NCBI GenBank assembly: GCA_965220985.1 | Contig: OZ244854.1 | Location: forward strand, 3,596,001 to 3,660,000 | DNA length: 64,000 nt | Source of the DNA: JAPPHA01 sp965220985 | GTDB lineage: Bacteria > Pseudomonadota > Alphaproteobacteria > Rhodobacterales > Rhodobacteraceae | Direction: 5' to 3' | Part shown: piece after piece, positions 43,554 through 52,499 of the stretch | How positions within the stretch are numbered: the stretch's first letter is position 1 | Layout of the letters: every line of letters starts with the position of its first letter | Translations under genes and position numbers: made by a program | Notes under the pieces: generated by a model | Databases searched by the model: none | What the model saw: only the letters and a program-made list of their open reading frames with translations | Told to the model about the DNA's origin: nothing

Positions 43554-45116
43554 ATGAACCGTCGTCCCCTTCCTATCGGCATCCAGGATTATCGCAAACT
43601 TCGGCAAATGGATGCCTATTATGTCGACAAGACCCAGCTCATCCGGCGGTTGGTGGATGACGGTGATTACTATTTTCTTTCCCGTCCCCGGCGCTTCGGC
43701 AAGAGCCTTCTGCTCGACACGCTGAAGTCGCTGTTCGAGTGCGACGAAGAGCTGTTTCGAGGCCTCGACATACATGATCATTGGGATTGGTCGAAGCCAC
43801 ACCCGGTCGTACGACTGAGCTTCGATGGAAATTATGACAGCCCTGCGGATATCGAGGGGGACATCATTGAGCAGTTGGTGAGTGCCGAGCGCCGATACGG
43901 TCTCGATCATGCCACGACTTCCGACACCGGTCCCAGGCGGCTACGCAGTGTTCTCGACCGCCTTCACCATTCCACTGGCCAGCCTGTGGTCGTGCTTGTG
44001 GACGAGTACGACAAACCGATACTCGATACTCTCGACAACACTGAGTTGGCAAAGATCAACCGAAAATATCTGCGCGGATTCTACGGCATCATCAAGGACA
44101 GTGCCCGACAAGTCCACTTCGTCTTCGTCACAGGGGTGAGCATGTTCACGAAAGCCAGTCTGTTCTCGGGCCTCAACAATCTGGAGGACATCAGCCTCGA
44201 TCCGAACTACGGCACCATTTGCGGCTACACCGACGATGACCTCGACCGCGTGTTCGCGCCGGAGCTTTCGGGGTTGAACCGTGATCAGATACGGACTTGG
44301 TATGACGGCTACAACTGGCTGGGCGGGGAACGGGTCTACAACCCTTTCGGTCTTCTGCTGCTGTTCCGCCGTCGCCGCTTCCAGCCCCACTGGTTCAGGA
44401 CCGGTTCCACGAGGTTTCTGTTCGAGAAGCTGATGAATGCATCCATCAGCCCCATGCAGTTGAAGAGCCGGATGGCCAGCATGGACTTTGTTTCAAAATT
44501 TGATGTCGAGGACATCAAGATCGAGGCCCTGATGTTCCAGACCGGCTATCTGACCATCGCCGAGGAGCAGCAGGTCGGGCATCACACCCGTTTCAGGTTG
44601 GATTATCCGAATCTCGAAGTGGAATTGAGTCTCAACGAAGGACTTCTCGGATATCTGAGCGACCACTCGATTGATGTGCCGGAGGAGGGCAGCAGTTTCT
44701 TGGAATGCCTTGAGGCCAACGATTTCGTTGGTTTCGCCGATCTGCTTCGCGCCTACCTTTCGGCGATTCCTTACCAGTGGCACGCGAGTGGCGACCTCGC
44801 GCACTATGAAGCGTGGTATGCTGGTCTGTTGCAAATGTGTCTTCGGTCGAACGGCGTTGACGTCCGGGTCGAGGATTCATCGAGCCGCGGTCGGGCTGAC
44901 ATGGTCGTGCTTAGTGGGGGTCAGGTATTCGTTCTTGAGTTCAAGATGGCGAACGGGGATGATGCGGCGTCCGCGCTGGAATTGGCGCTCTCCCAGATGC
45001 GCGAACGGGGATATGCCGAGAAATACCGTGACCGCGGCGAGCCGATCCACCTGATCGGAGTGGCCTGCGGGGGCGAGGCGAGGAATGTCCTCGACATCCG
45101 CGCCGAAAGCGCCTGA
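43554..45116 (+). CDS. AAA-ATPase-like / PD-(D/E)XK nuclease-like protein, copy 1
   Basis: 520 residues from the ATG at 43554, preceded by GAGG at eight bases. The N-terminal two thirds is an AAA-ATPase-like domain (PF09820 type): Walker A variant RPRRFGKSLLLD, Walker B VVVLVDEYDKPIL, sensor-like HFVFVTGVSMF, and the family motif ISLDPNYGTICGYT. The C-terminal part is a PD-(D/E)XK-like domain with GRADMVV and VFVLEFKM supplying D and E-x-K. Members are common in repeated genomic copies; their function is not established, though mobile-element or defence roles are suspected. It is intact and has a paralogue 2,947 bases downstream, a little over 80% identical by eye. Codon use matches the neighbours. 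Confidence 0.85.
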   Translation: MNRRPLPIGIQDYRKLRQMDAYYVDKTQLIRRLVDDGDYYFLSRPRRFGKSLLLDTLKSLFECDEELFRGLDIHDHWDWSKPHPVVRLSFDGNYDSPADIEGDIIEQLVSAERRYGLDHATTSDTGPRRLRSVLDRLHHSTGQPVVVLVDEYDKPILDTLDNTELAKINRKYLRGFYGIIKDSARQVHFVFVTGVSMFTKASLFSGLNNLEDISLDPNYGTICGYTDDDLDRVFAPELSGLNRDQIRTWYDGYNWLGGERVYNPFGLLLLFRRRRFQPHWFRTGSTRFLFEKLMNASISPMQLKSRMASMDFVSKFDVEDIKIEALMFQTGYLTIAEEQQVGHHTRFRLDYPNLEVELSLNEGLLGYLSDHSIDVPEEGSSFLECLEANDFVGFADLLRAYLSAIPYQWHASGDLAHYEAWYAGLLQMCLRSNGVDVRVEDSSSRGRADMVVLSGGQVFVLEFKMANGDDAASALELALSQMRERGYAEKYRDRGEPIHLIGVACGGEARNVLDIRAESA

Positions 45117-45206
45117 TACTTGCCTCAATTGTACGGCAGTCAGAACAGACCTCAGTTTTCACTTGGAACCGGGCCATTTCTGAGCGGCCATGTCGCGGAA
45201 TTCGCC

Positions 45207-45565
45207 TCAGAGTTGGTGGCCCGCGAATCCCTCGCGGTGGCGCGCCATGTACTCGCGGTTGGGTCAATGCCGCCTGTCGGCAGGCAGATGGATTCTTTCG
45301 CGTTGCGGTTCGAACAACCGTCGCAGTTCGGCTGGCACCCTGTTGTGAGACACGAGCAATCAATAATCGTCACTCAGACTGATCAAGTGGCGGTCGAAGA
45401 GCCAGTGGCACGTGGCCGAGAGCGCCAATCCGTTTCGAACGACGTCCGGACCTCCGTCGGCGAACGGCCAGATGTGCGCGGCTTCCACCTCCGCCCTGCC
45501 TCCGCCGTTGATGATTCGAAGCCGGGACACGGCACACCTCTCATCGTACGCCGAAACGACCGCCG
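45207..45565 (-). pseudogene. truncated and interrupted HNH nuclease copy
   Basis: Matches the last part of the intact HNH gene at 48154-49071 (DETCAVSRL/DERCAVSRL through NREYMARHRERFAGHQL). The 5' two thirds are missing because the duplication unit ends inside the gene. A GGA codon after SLSDDY has become TGA, stopping the frame at 45360. Its upstream side is joined in frame to the mttB remnant, giving a chimeric frame 45360-45761. Confidence 0.8.
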
Positions 45566-46259
45566 CAACAGTGGAGGGCAGGCCAAGCGCCAGCAAAAGC
45601 TGTGCTGCGGTGGCATTCGCCACCGCCGCCTCCCCCGAGCCACCTGTCATGGAACCGGTGCGCAGGTCGGAAATGAGAGGCGAAGGGCTTGTCGCCAATT
45701 GCAGCATCCAGCATTTCGACCACCGGGGCCACATTGGCAGGTTCGAAAAAGCTGGTGCCAATGGGCTTGGAGGTTGCCTTCATCGCCGCAAAGGCCGTGT
45801 TGATGTCCAGGGTCAGCGGGTCGCCCATGTCCCGCGCCACAACGGGCCGCAGGGAATAGTGGTTCGTGTCGCATGCATCAACAACACGCATCAGCCCGAA
45901 GAGATCGCCAAGCGTGCTGTCGCGAAAAACACGTCCGTCGCTCTCCAGCACCTGAACCGCTGCACCGCCGGTGCCGATGTGCACGTGGCCTCCGCCGACC
46001 TCTATGCCGCGACGCGCGTCGAAACCGGGCAGTTCCACCCGTTTGCAGGCACCGGCAATTGCATCTTCGATCAGCGCGCGTGAAAACCTCAACCGCCCGT
46101 CGCCCCGGCCATGCCAATCCGATCCAGAATGGCGAGGGCCGTATCTGCAATGTGCGCTTCCGCCGCTTTGGTCAGGGGCCGAAGACGACCGCCCACAGGC
46201 GGCTGCACAGGTTGGGCGGAAACACTTGCAGTTCCCCGTCCTGAGCGTGTTCGGCGCAT
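45566..46259 (-). pseudogene. decayed partial mttB copy
   Basis: Corresponds to 42313-43312 of the intact gene but with the 254-bp and 52-bp deletions. Both change the reading frame, and the 3' third of the gene is outside the unit. The remaining sequence is nearly identical to the parent, for example SKPIGTSFFEPANV and the STLGDLFGLMRVVDACD region. It cannot give an active enzyme. Confidence 0.88.
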
Positions 46260-46500
46260 GGGCGATACACTCCCCGCGTTGGTTTTGTCGGCGGATTTTC
46301 GTCCAGATCTCAAACAGATCCAATCGCCCTTTTGACATTCCTCGATTGGACTCCGAAGCGCAACGCATGGACACGCGACATCATGCTTGCCGCAACATAT
46401 TGCCGGTACAGGTCCAATGCGCAATGCGGTTTGTATTCGGTCTTGATATGTCGGATAACTGGCTGACTATCATGACCGCGCTCATCCGATGAGGTCACAA

Positions 46501-48063
46501 ATGAACCGTCGCCCCCTTCCGATCGGCATCCAGGATTTTCCAAAGCTTCGGCAAAAGGATGCCTACTATGTCGACAAGACCCCGCTCATCCGGCGGTTGG
46601 TGGACAAGGGTGATTACTACTTTCTTTCCCGTCCCCGGCGCTTCGGCAAGAGCCTCCTGCTGGACACGCTGAGGTCGCTGTTCGAGTGCGACGAAGAACT
46701 GTTTCGGGGCCTCGCCATTCATGACCACTGGGATTGGTCGAAGCCGTACCCGGTTGTGCGCCTGAGCTTCGGCGGAACCTACGTCAATCCGGCGGACATT
46801 GAAGGGGACATCATCGAGCAGCTGGAGAGCGCCGAGCGCCGGTATGGTCTCGGTCATGCCACCACTTCCGACACCGGTGCCAGGCGGCTACGCAGTGTTC
46901 TCGATCGCCTTTACCAATCCTCCGGACAGAGTGTGGTCGTGCTGGTGGACGAGTATGACAAGCCGATCCTCGATACGCTTGAAGACGCTGAGAAGGCAAA
47001 GGCGAACCGTGAGTATCTGCGTGGATTCTACGGCATCATCAAGGACAGTGCCCGACAAGTCCACTTCGTCTTCGTCACCGGGGTGAGCATGTTCTCGAAG
47101 GTCAGCCTGTTTTCGGGCCTCAACAACCTGGAGGACATTAGCCTCGACCCGAACTACGGCACCATCTGCGGCTACACCGAAGGCGATCTTGATCGGGTGT
47201 TCGCACCCGAGCTTTCGGGACTGGACCGGGATCAGATCCGGAAGTGGTACAACGGATACAGTTGGCTGGGAGACGAGCGGGTCTACAACCCTTTCGATCT
47301 TCTGCTGCTGTTCCGCAGCCGCCGCTTCCGGCCTCACTGGTTCAGGACCGGTTCCACAAAGTTTCTGTTCGACAAGCTGATTGAAGAGTCGATCACTCCC
47401 ATGGATCTCGAGAACCGGATGACCGACATGGAACTTGTCTCGAAGTTCGATATCGAGGACATCGAGATCGAGGCTTTGATGTTCCAGACCGGGTACCTGA
47501 CCATCGCCGAAGAATTTGGCGACGAGGACGATGACCTTTACCGGCTGGACTACCCGAACTTCGAAGTCAAACGCAGCTTGAATCGTGGCCTGCTCGAATA
47601 CCTTGGCAAACGATCCGTTGTCGCGAGGCGCGAAGGCCGAGGCCTCCGCGAATGTCTTGAGGCCAACGATTTCTCGGGGTTCATTGATCGTCTTCGCGTC
47701 TATCTTTCGGGGATCCCGTACCAGTTGCACGCGAGTGGCGACCTCGCCCGCTACGAGGCGTGGTATGCGAGCCTTTTGTACATGTGCTTTCGGACGATTG
47801 GCGTTGACATCCGAGTCGAGGAGTCATCGAGCCGCGGGAGGGCTGACATGGTCGTCCTCAGCGGCGGTCAGGTCTTTGTTCTTGAGTTCAAAATGGTGGA
47901 TGGGGACGACGCTGCGTCGGCCTTGGATGCGGCACTCGCCCAGATTCGCGAGCGGGGATATGCCGAGAAATACCGCGACCGGGGCGAACCAATCCACCTG
48001 ATTGGAGTGGCCTGCGGGGGCGAGGCGAGGAATGTCCTCGACATCCGCGCCGAAAGCGCCTGA
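46501..48063 (+). CDS. AAA-ATPase-like / PD-(D/E)XK nuclease-like protein, copy 2
   Basis: 520 residues, the same architecture as copy 1 at 43554: RPRRFGKSLLLD, VVVLVDEYDKPIL, ISLDPNYGTICGYT, then GRADMVV and VFVLEFKM. The start is again the ATG after GAGG. All catalytic motifs are kept in both copies. Differences cluster in the region around residues 330-400 (for example FGDEDDDLYRL against QQVGHHTRFRL), between the ATPase and nuclease domains. The ends of the gene and its flanks are almost identical to copy 1. Retention of two full-length frames beside decayed neighbours suggests selection on this gene. Confidence 0.85.
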   Translation: MNRRPLPIGIQDFPKLRQKDAYYVDKTPLIRRLVDKGDYYFLSRPRRFGKSLLLDTLRSLFECDEELFRGLAIHDHWDWSKPYPVVRLSFGGTYVNPADIEGDIIEQLESAERRYGLGHATTSDTGARRLRSVLDRLYQSSGQSVVVLVDEYDKPILDTLEDAEKAKANREYLRGFYGIIKDSARQVHFVFVTGVSMFSKVSLFSGLNNLEDISLDPNYGTICGYTEGDLDRVFAPELSGLDRDQIRKWYNGYSWLGDERVYNPFDLLLLFRSRRFRPHWFRTGSTKFLFDKLIEESITPMDLENRMTDMELVSKFDIEDIEIEALMFQTGYLTIAEEFGDEDDDLYRLDYPNFEVKRSLNRGLLEYLGKRSVVARREGRGLRECLEANDFSGFIDRLRVYLSGIPYQLHASGDLARYEAWYASLLYMCFRTIGVDIRVEESSSRGRADMVVLSGGQVFVLEFKMVDGDDAASALDAALAQIRERGYAEKYRDRGEPIHLIGVACGGEARNVLDIRAESA

Positions 48064-48153
48064 CACTTGCCTCGATTGCACGGCATTCAGAACAGGTCTC
48101 AGTTTTCGCTTGGAACCGTGCCACTTCTGAGCGGCCATGTCGCGGAATTCGCT

Positions 48154-49071
48154 TCAGAGTTGGTGGCCCGCGAATCTCTCGCGATGGCGCGCCATGTACT
48201 CGCGGTTGGGCCAATGCCGACTGTCGGCAGGTAGATGGATTCTTTCGCGTTGCGGTTCGAACAACCGTCGCAGTTCGGCTGGCACCCTGTTGTGAGACAC
48301 GAGCAGTCCATAATCGTCACTCAGACTGATCAAGTGGCGGTCGAAGAGCCAGTGGCACGTGGCCGAAAGCGCCAAACCGTTCTGGACGACGTCCGGACCT
48401 CCGTCGGCGACCGGCCAGATGTGCGCGGCTTCCACCTCCGCCCTGCCTCCGCCGTTGATGATTTTAAGCCGGGACACGGCACACGTCTCATCGTACGCCG
48501 AAACGACCGCCGTGCGGAATGCGGCATCCCGGAACGCACGATTGACGAGCACCTGCTCGATTCGACGATTCTCGGCTTCAGGTGCGATGTTGTCCCAGTT
48601 CCCAGGCTCGGGATCGTTGCCCAACCCGTGTGCGTTCTCGAGACCCAGATTGATGGCAAAACCGGCTTGCGTAATGGACTCGAACTCCCGATCTGAAATC
48701 CCCCTAATCGAATTTCCTCGCAGTGTGGAACCGATCTGTGACGCTTTTCCTGTTGCGGCAAGTTTGTCTAGGTTTTCTTCACAATATCGCCCCTCTCGAC
48801 TTAACTGAACACAGTCGTCGAACTCGAGATAGTTCTTCAAATGGGCAAACGACAGGCCCCGATCGAGCGTATCCGTGTCAATGTGACTGATTTGAGCGAC
48901 AGCAAAGTAACCGTTGCGTTCCTTCTCCTTGCCTCTGCGTGTCCCTCTATAGATAATCCAGTCTCCGACTGCCTTTCTGACCGCTTCAAGATCCTTTTTT
49001 GGAACTTCATAGCGACAGACGATGTCGTCTTTGTACTGCGTGTCAGGCCGCGTATCGAAGATGGCTTTCAT
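48154..49071 (-). CDS. HNH endonuclease-domain protein
   Basis: 305 residues from the ATG at 49071. The C-terminal HNH domain is clear: CAVSRL with a preceding AYDETC, then AEVEAAHIWPVADGGPDVVQNGLALSATCHWLFDRHLISL, giving the His-Asn-His pattern of HNH_2-type nucleases often called predicted restriction endonucleases. The N-terminal 200 residues (DTRPDTQYKDDIVCRYEVPKK...) are a separate domain, possibly a DNA- or base-recognition module. It converges on the second AAA/nuclease gene with 90 bases between stops. No methyltransferase was found beside it. A defence role is inferred only from family and context. Confidence 0.82.
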   Translation of the reverse strand: MKAIFDTRPDTQYKDDIVCRYEVPKKDLEAVRKAVGDWIIYRGTRRGKEKERNGYFAVAQISHIDTDTLDRGLSFAHLKNYLEFDDCVQLSREGRYCEENLDKLAATGKASQIGSTLRGNSIRGISDREFESITQAGFAINLGLENAHGLGNDPEPGNWDNIAPEAENRRIEQVLVNRAFRDAAFRTAVVSAYDETCAVSRLKIINGGGRAEVEAAHIWPVADGGPDVVQNGLALSATCHWLFDRHLISLSDDYGLLVSHNRVPAELRRLFEPQRERIHLPADSRHWPNREYMARHRERFAGHQL

Positions 49072-49615
49072 GGTGCCCGCACACCTATACTCAAGCTGCC
49101 TCGGTATTCGACTGCCCGCCGCCAACTGGGATCCGGATGAACCGACTCGCACTTCGAAAGACAAACCCTTCCGTCGCTGTCGATTCTCCCCACAGGAACG
49201 AAGTCTGAAGTTGTAGCGCCACATGAATCGTCACGACTCGAAATCCAAGGAGTCGTCGAATCTTTGCAAAGTGCCGGCCACGGCACAGCGACCGAAACGT
49301 CCAGCTCTTGGTTGTGTCCCGGGTGCTTCAGAAAGTTCGCGTCCACGCACTGACCTTCTGGCATCGTTGCTCCCACGAAAATCTCGCGTTGCCGACCGTA
49401 TCGACAATAAGATCCTCCAGAACACAACGCTTGGCCATTGTCCAGGATGTCGAGACGTGAATCGGGTGCCGCGCACACCCGTTCGGACACCTCCACGAGG
49501 TTACCCGTTCGTCTCATCCACCAACAACAGGCCACTGATTATTGCTGCAGCATGAGCAAACGTCGGCCTCGAATAATTCGTTTCTCCGTCGTGACTTGCG
49601 ACAGCATTTTCGAGG
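49072..49615. other. no gene recognised between the HNH gene and lpxB
   Basis: 544 bases. A minus-strand frame is open upstream of the HNH gene (49068-49535) but has no family resemblance, unlike the coding regions around it. The HNH promoter and the lpxB transcription end should lie here; no clear hairpin with a T-run was seen. Confidence 0.35.
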
Positions 49616-50803
49616 TCATGCTGCTCCGATGACCCGCAAGACTGAATCGGCCGCACGCTGCCCCGGATCCGCTCCCCCGCCGCCAAGCCGTTCCATCGCT
49701 TCAGCGCATGCGATTCGTTGCGCGGCACGGCGCTCCGGCTCGGCCAGCAAAGCCGACAATTCGGAGGCAACGCTCGCAGGCGTGCAATCCGAAAAAAGAC
49801 ATTCGGGGATGGCACGTCGATCGATCAGCAGATTGACCAGATTGGCCGAATCCACGTTCACAAGTCTAGGAATCAGAAACTCGGTCAGGCGGCTGCTTCG
49901 ATACCCGATCACTGCAGGGCAGCCAGCTCGAGCAAGTTCGAGAGCCACTGTCCCCGACGTCGCGAACGCCGCAGTGGCCTTCGAAAAAACAACGTGTTTT
50001 CGAACCCGATCTTCATCGTCATCCAAGCATGGACCGAGCACGGTGACGGACCCTCGCCATTGCCGCGTCATCTCGTGAACCATGCCTTCAACTGATGCGG
50101 CGGCAGGAACAATCCATCCGACCGACGGATACTGCGCGTTGACCCGTTCGACGACGCCTTCGAAAATGGGCGCCATGCGGCGGATTTCGGACGCCCGCGA
50201 TCCAGGCAGCAGCACGACAAGCGGCGAATCCGACCCCAATGGACCAAATCGCTCCTCGAAATCCCGTTCGGCTGCCGACACCCTGGCTGCATCGAATTCA
50301 CGGACAACGGGGTGGCCGACAAAGTCGCACGAAATCCCGACATTCTCGAAGTACGGAGGTTCGAACGGCAACAGGGCCATGACATGATCCACTGACCCTG
50401 ACATCCGTCGTGCCCGACCGGGGCGCCACGCCCATACGGTCGGTGCCACGTAGTGAATAACCTTGAGTCCGGGCAACCGGCGCTTTGCCCGTGCAGCAAC
50501 CCTGAGGCTGAAGTCCGGACAGTCGATCGTAACGAGGGCGTCGGGTTGGAATGCAACAATGGATTCCACTGTTTGCCGAATCCTGCGAAGAAGTCTTGGC
50601 AATCCGAGGACGGCTTCGGACAGTCCGACTATCGAGAGTTCATCGAACGGAAACTCTGAGTCGAGACCTGCCGACTCCATTGATGGCCCACCAATTCCCC
50701 TGATCTCGAGGTCATCGACGAGCTTGTCCTGGAGGTTTCGGATCAAGGGACCACCCAGTCGATCGCCCGACGATTCCCCCGCGATCATGTACAGGCCGAC
50801 CAT
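49616..50803 (-). CDS. lpxB: lipid-A-disaccharide synthase
   Basis: 395 residues of a GT-B glycosyltransferase (GT19) that joins UDP-diacylglucosamine and lipid X. Family motifs: MIAGESSGDRLGGPL at the N-terminus, RGIGGPSMESAG, HYVAPTVWAWRPGRARRM, LLPFEPPYFE, and LLPGSRASEIRRM. It is a peripheral inner-membrane enzyme. It ends the minus-strand envelope operon and starts six bases after the lpxI stop. Confidence 0.95.
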   Translation of the reverse strand: MVGLYMIAGESSGDRLGGPLIRNLQDKLVDDLEIRGIGGPSMESAGLDSEFPFDELSIVGLSEAVLGLPRLLRRIRQTVESIVAFQPDALVTIDCPDFSLRVAARAKRRLPGLKVIHYVAPTVWAWRPGRARRMSGSVDHVMALLPFEPPYFENVGISCDFVGHPVVREFDAARVSAAERDFEERFGPLGSDSPLVVLLPGSRASEIRRMAPIFEGVVERVNAQYPSVGWIVPAAASVEGMVHEMTRQWRGSVTVLGPCLDDDEDRVRKHVVFSKATAAFATSGTVALELARAGCPAVIGYRSSRLTEFLIPRLVNVDSANLVNLLIDRRAIPECLFSDCTPASVASELSALLAEPERRAAQRIACAEAMERLGGGGADPGQRAADSVLRVIGAA

Positions 50804-50809
50804 TTTTGA

Positions 50810-51676
50810 TCATTCCGACAGTTCGTCTGGTCGGCAGACCCAGATGAACATGCCGAATTCCTCCGCGATCTCGACGCATTCGGCAGCGTCGAGCATGAGC
50901 ACGTCACCTTCGGCAATGACGATTCCGCGAAGCCCGGCTTCTTGGGCGCCTTTCACGGTCCGGGGGCCGATCGTCGGCATGTCCATGTTTCGGTCCTGAA
51001 ACGGCTTGGCCGCCTTGTAGAGTACTCCTCGCGAACCACCGCCGTCCTCGATGTGATCCCGAATGTACTGCCCGGCCGCGTGCAGCAACCCGTCCGTACC
51101 CTGGATCGTCTCGATGCCAACGCACAAGCCGCCCGCAACGACAACAGCCTGCCCCACGTCAACCGGTCCAAGCGCATCGAGTATCGCCCGTGCCCGACGG
51201 CCGTCTTCGATGTCCTGCTCGGATGGTCGGGCAGATGTGCAGAAGCTCGGATTCGGCAGCAGTTCCGTCACGGCCTCGTGGGGTCCGAGGATCCTGAACC
51301 CCTCGGTCTCGTAGATTGATCTGATGGCCCTGAGGACGCCGTCATCGCCCCCTGCGAGCGCCGCCATGAGCCTTGCAGCGTGCAATTGCAGTGTTTCATC
51401 AAACTCTGCCGGATTCAGCCGAGACCTGCTGAAGTTTCCGGCAAAGACCACGTCCTTGCAGCCGGCCTTTCTCAGCCAGGCGAACACCTCCCCGGGGCGT
51501 TCGAGTCGGGCTCGAAAAACGGCCACGTTCTCCGGAAAGCCGGCATCGTCGTCGCGGAAATTGACAACGTGAACCGGTTGGTCGCGTGCGGCGCACACTT
51601 CGGCGATGATCTCGGGCAGGCGGCCAAGTCCGGCAATGACGGCGATTGGAGGCCTCGGGCAGGCCATTGGCTTCAC
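50810..51676 (-). CDS. lpxI: UDP-2,3-diacylglucosamine pyrophosphatase LpxI
   Basis: 288 residues of the DUF1009/LpxI family, which hydrolyses UDP-2,3-diacylglucosamine to lipid X by attack on the alpha phosphate, replacing LpxH in many alphaproteobacteria. Seen are AVIAGLGRLPEIIAEVC near the N-terminus, GGDDGVLRAIRSIYETEGF, and PTIGPRTVKGAQEAGLRGIVIAEGD near the end. The GTG start overlaps the lpxA stop (GTGA at 51673-51676); an ATG three codons later is an alternative. Confidence 0.93.
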   Translation of the reverse strand: MKPMACPRPPIAVIAGLGRLPEIIAEVCAARDQPVHVVNFRDDDAGFPENVAVFRARLERPGEVFAWLRKAGCKDVVFAGNFSRSRLNPAEFDETLQLHAARLMAALAGGDDGVLRAIRSIYETEGFRILGPHEAVTELLPNPSFCTSARPSEQDIEDGRRARAILDALGPVDVGQAVVVAGGLCVGIETIQGTDGLLHAAGQYIRDHIEDGGGSRGVLYKAAKPFQDRNMDMPTIGPRTVKGAQEAGLRGIVIAEGDVLMLDAAECVEIAEEFGMFIWVCRPDELSE

Positions 51677-52494
51677 TGGTCCAGATCAGTCACCGGATCA
51701 AGGGTACAGAGATTCCGAGCTCCACCGACGAGGATGAACTCCACCATGTCCGCAATCAGATCGTTGGTGTCGGAGCTGTCCCGATACTCCTCGGCGCTCT
51801 CCCTGATGCTCCGGCTTTTCCTGAAAATGGCGTCGAATGCGGACTGGAGCTTTCTGATCTCCGCTGACTTGATGCCGCGACGCCTGAGACCCACGATGTT
51901 CAATCCACGTAGCGAAGTCCGGTCGTCGTAGACAAGCCCATAAGGAATGACATCGCGAACGACCGCAGAGAGTGCTCCGATCATTGCCCCCTCGCCCACA
52001 CGGCAGTTTTGGTGAACCCCTGCATGGGCACCGATCATGGCACGATCGCCTATCGTGCAGTGCCCCGCGGCTGCCGAGTGATTGACCATGACAACGTGGT
52101 TTCCGATCTTGCAGTCATGGGCAACGTGGGCTCCGACCATCAACATGCAATCGTTTCCGATCTCGGTCACGCCACCCCCGCTCTCCGTGCCGATGCTGAT
52201 CGTCGTGTACTGAAAAATCTGGTTGCGCTCACCGATCACGACCCGGGTCCGCTCACCCTCGTATCTGATGTTCTGCGGCGCCGAACCGATTGAGGCAAAC
52301 GAATGAATTGTCGTGTTGGCGCCGATCGTCGTCCAACCGTCGATCACCGCATGGGATTTGACCTCGACATCCGGGCCCAACGAAACGTCCGGACCGATCA
52401 CGGCGTAAGGGCCGATGATGCAACCGGGACCGATTTTGGCTCCGGGTGCGACGACAGCGCTTGGGTGAATGCAGGAAGAAGAGTCCACGTTCAT
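51673..52494 (-). CDS. lpxA: UDP-N-acetylglucosamine acyltransferase
   Basis: 273 residues, a left-handed beta-helix of hexapeptide repeats (GAKIGPGCIIGPYAVIGPDVSLGPDVE) and a C-terminal helical domain. It transfers a hydroxyacyl chain from ACP to UDP-GlcNAc, the first lipid A step. The catalytic histidine is probably in ADVAHDC-like HVAHDCKIGNHVVMVNHSA. It lies five bases after fabZ and overlaps lpxI by four bases. Confidence 0.95.
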   Translation of the reverse strand: MNVDSSSCIHPSAVVAPGAKIGPGCIIGPYAVIGPDVSLGPDVEVKSHAVIDGWTTIGANTTIHSFASIGSAPQNIRYEGERTRVVIGERNQIFQYTTISIGTESGGGVTEIGNDCMLMVGAHVAHDCKIGNHVVMVNHSAAAGHCTIGDRAMIGAHAGVHQNCRVGEGAMIGALSAVVRDVIPYGLVYDDRTSLRGLNIVGLRRRGIKSAEIRKLQSAFDAIFRKSRSIRESAEEYRDSSDTNDLIADMVEFILVGGARNLCTLDPVTDLDQ

Positions 52495-52499
52495 GACTG

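Larger units (their letters stand above)
42307..45559. repeat. tandem duplication, first unit (3,253 bp)
   Basis: It runs from CCGCCG within mttB to just before CCGCCG at 45560. It contains the 5' part of mttB, the first AAA-ATPase gene and the 3' part of an HNH nuclease gene. The second unit follows directly. The six-base CCGCCG is present at all three boundaries (42307, 45560, 48507), so the join looks like microhomology-mediated duplication. Confidence 0.85.
45560..48506. repeat. tandem duplication, second unit (2,947 bp after internal losses)
   Basis: Second copy of 42307-45559. It has lost two segments: the equivalent of about 42424-42677 (254 bp) and of 43110-43161 (52 bp, between 7-base GCCCCGG repeats). 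3,253 minus 306 gives 2,947 bp, exactly the observed length. Confidence 0.85.

Noticed and set aside
49068..49535. Minus-strand frame upstream of the HNH gene as a methyltransferase partner
   Set aside because: No methyltransferase motifs (such as NPPY or PCQ) are present and it resembles no family.
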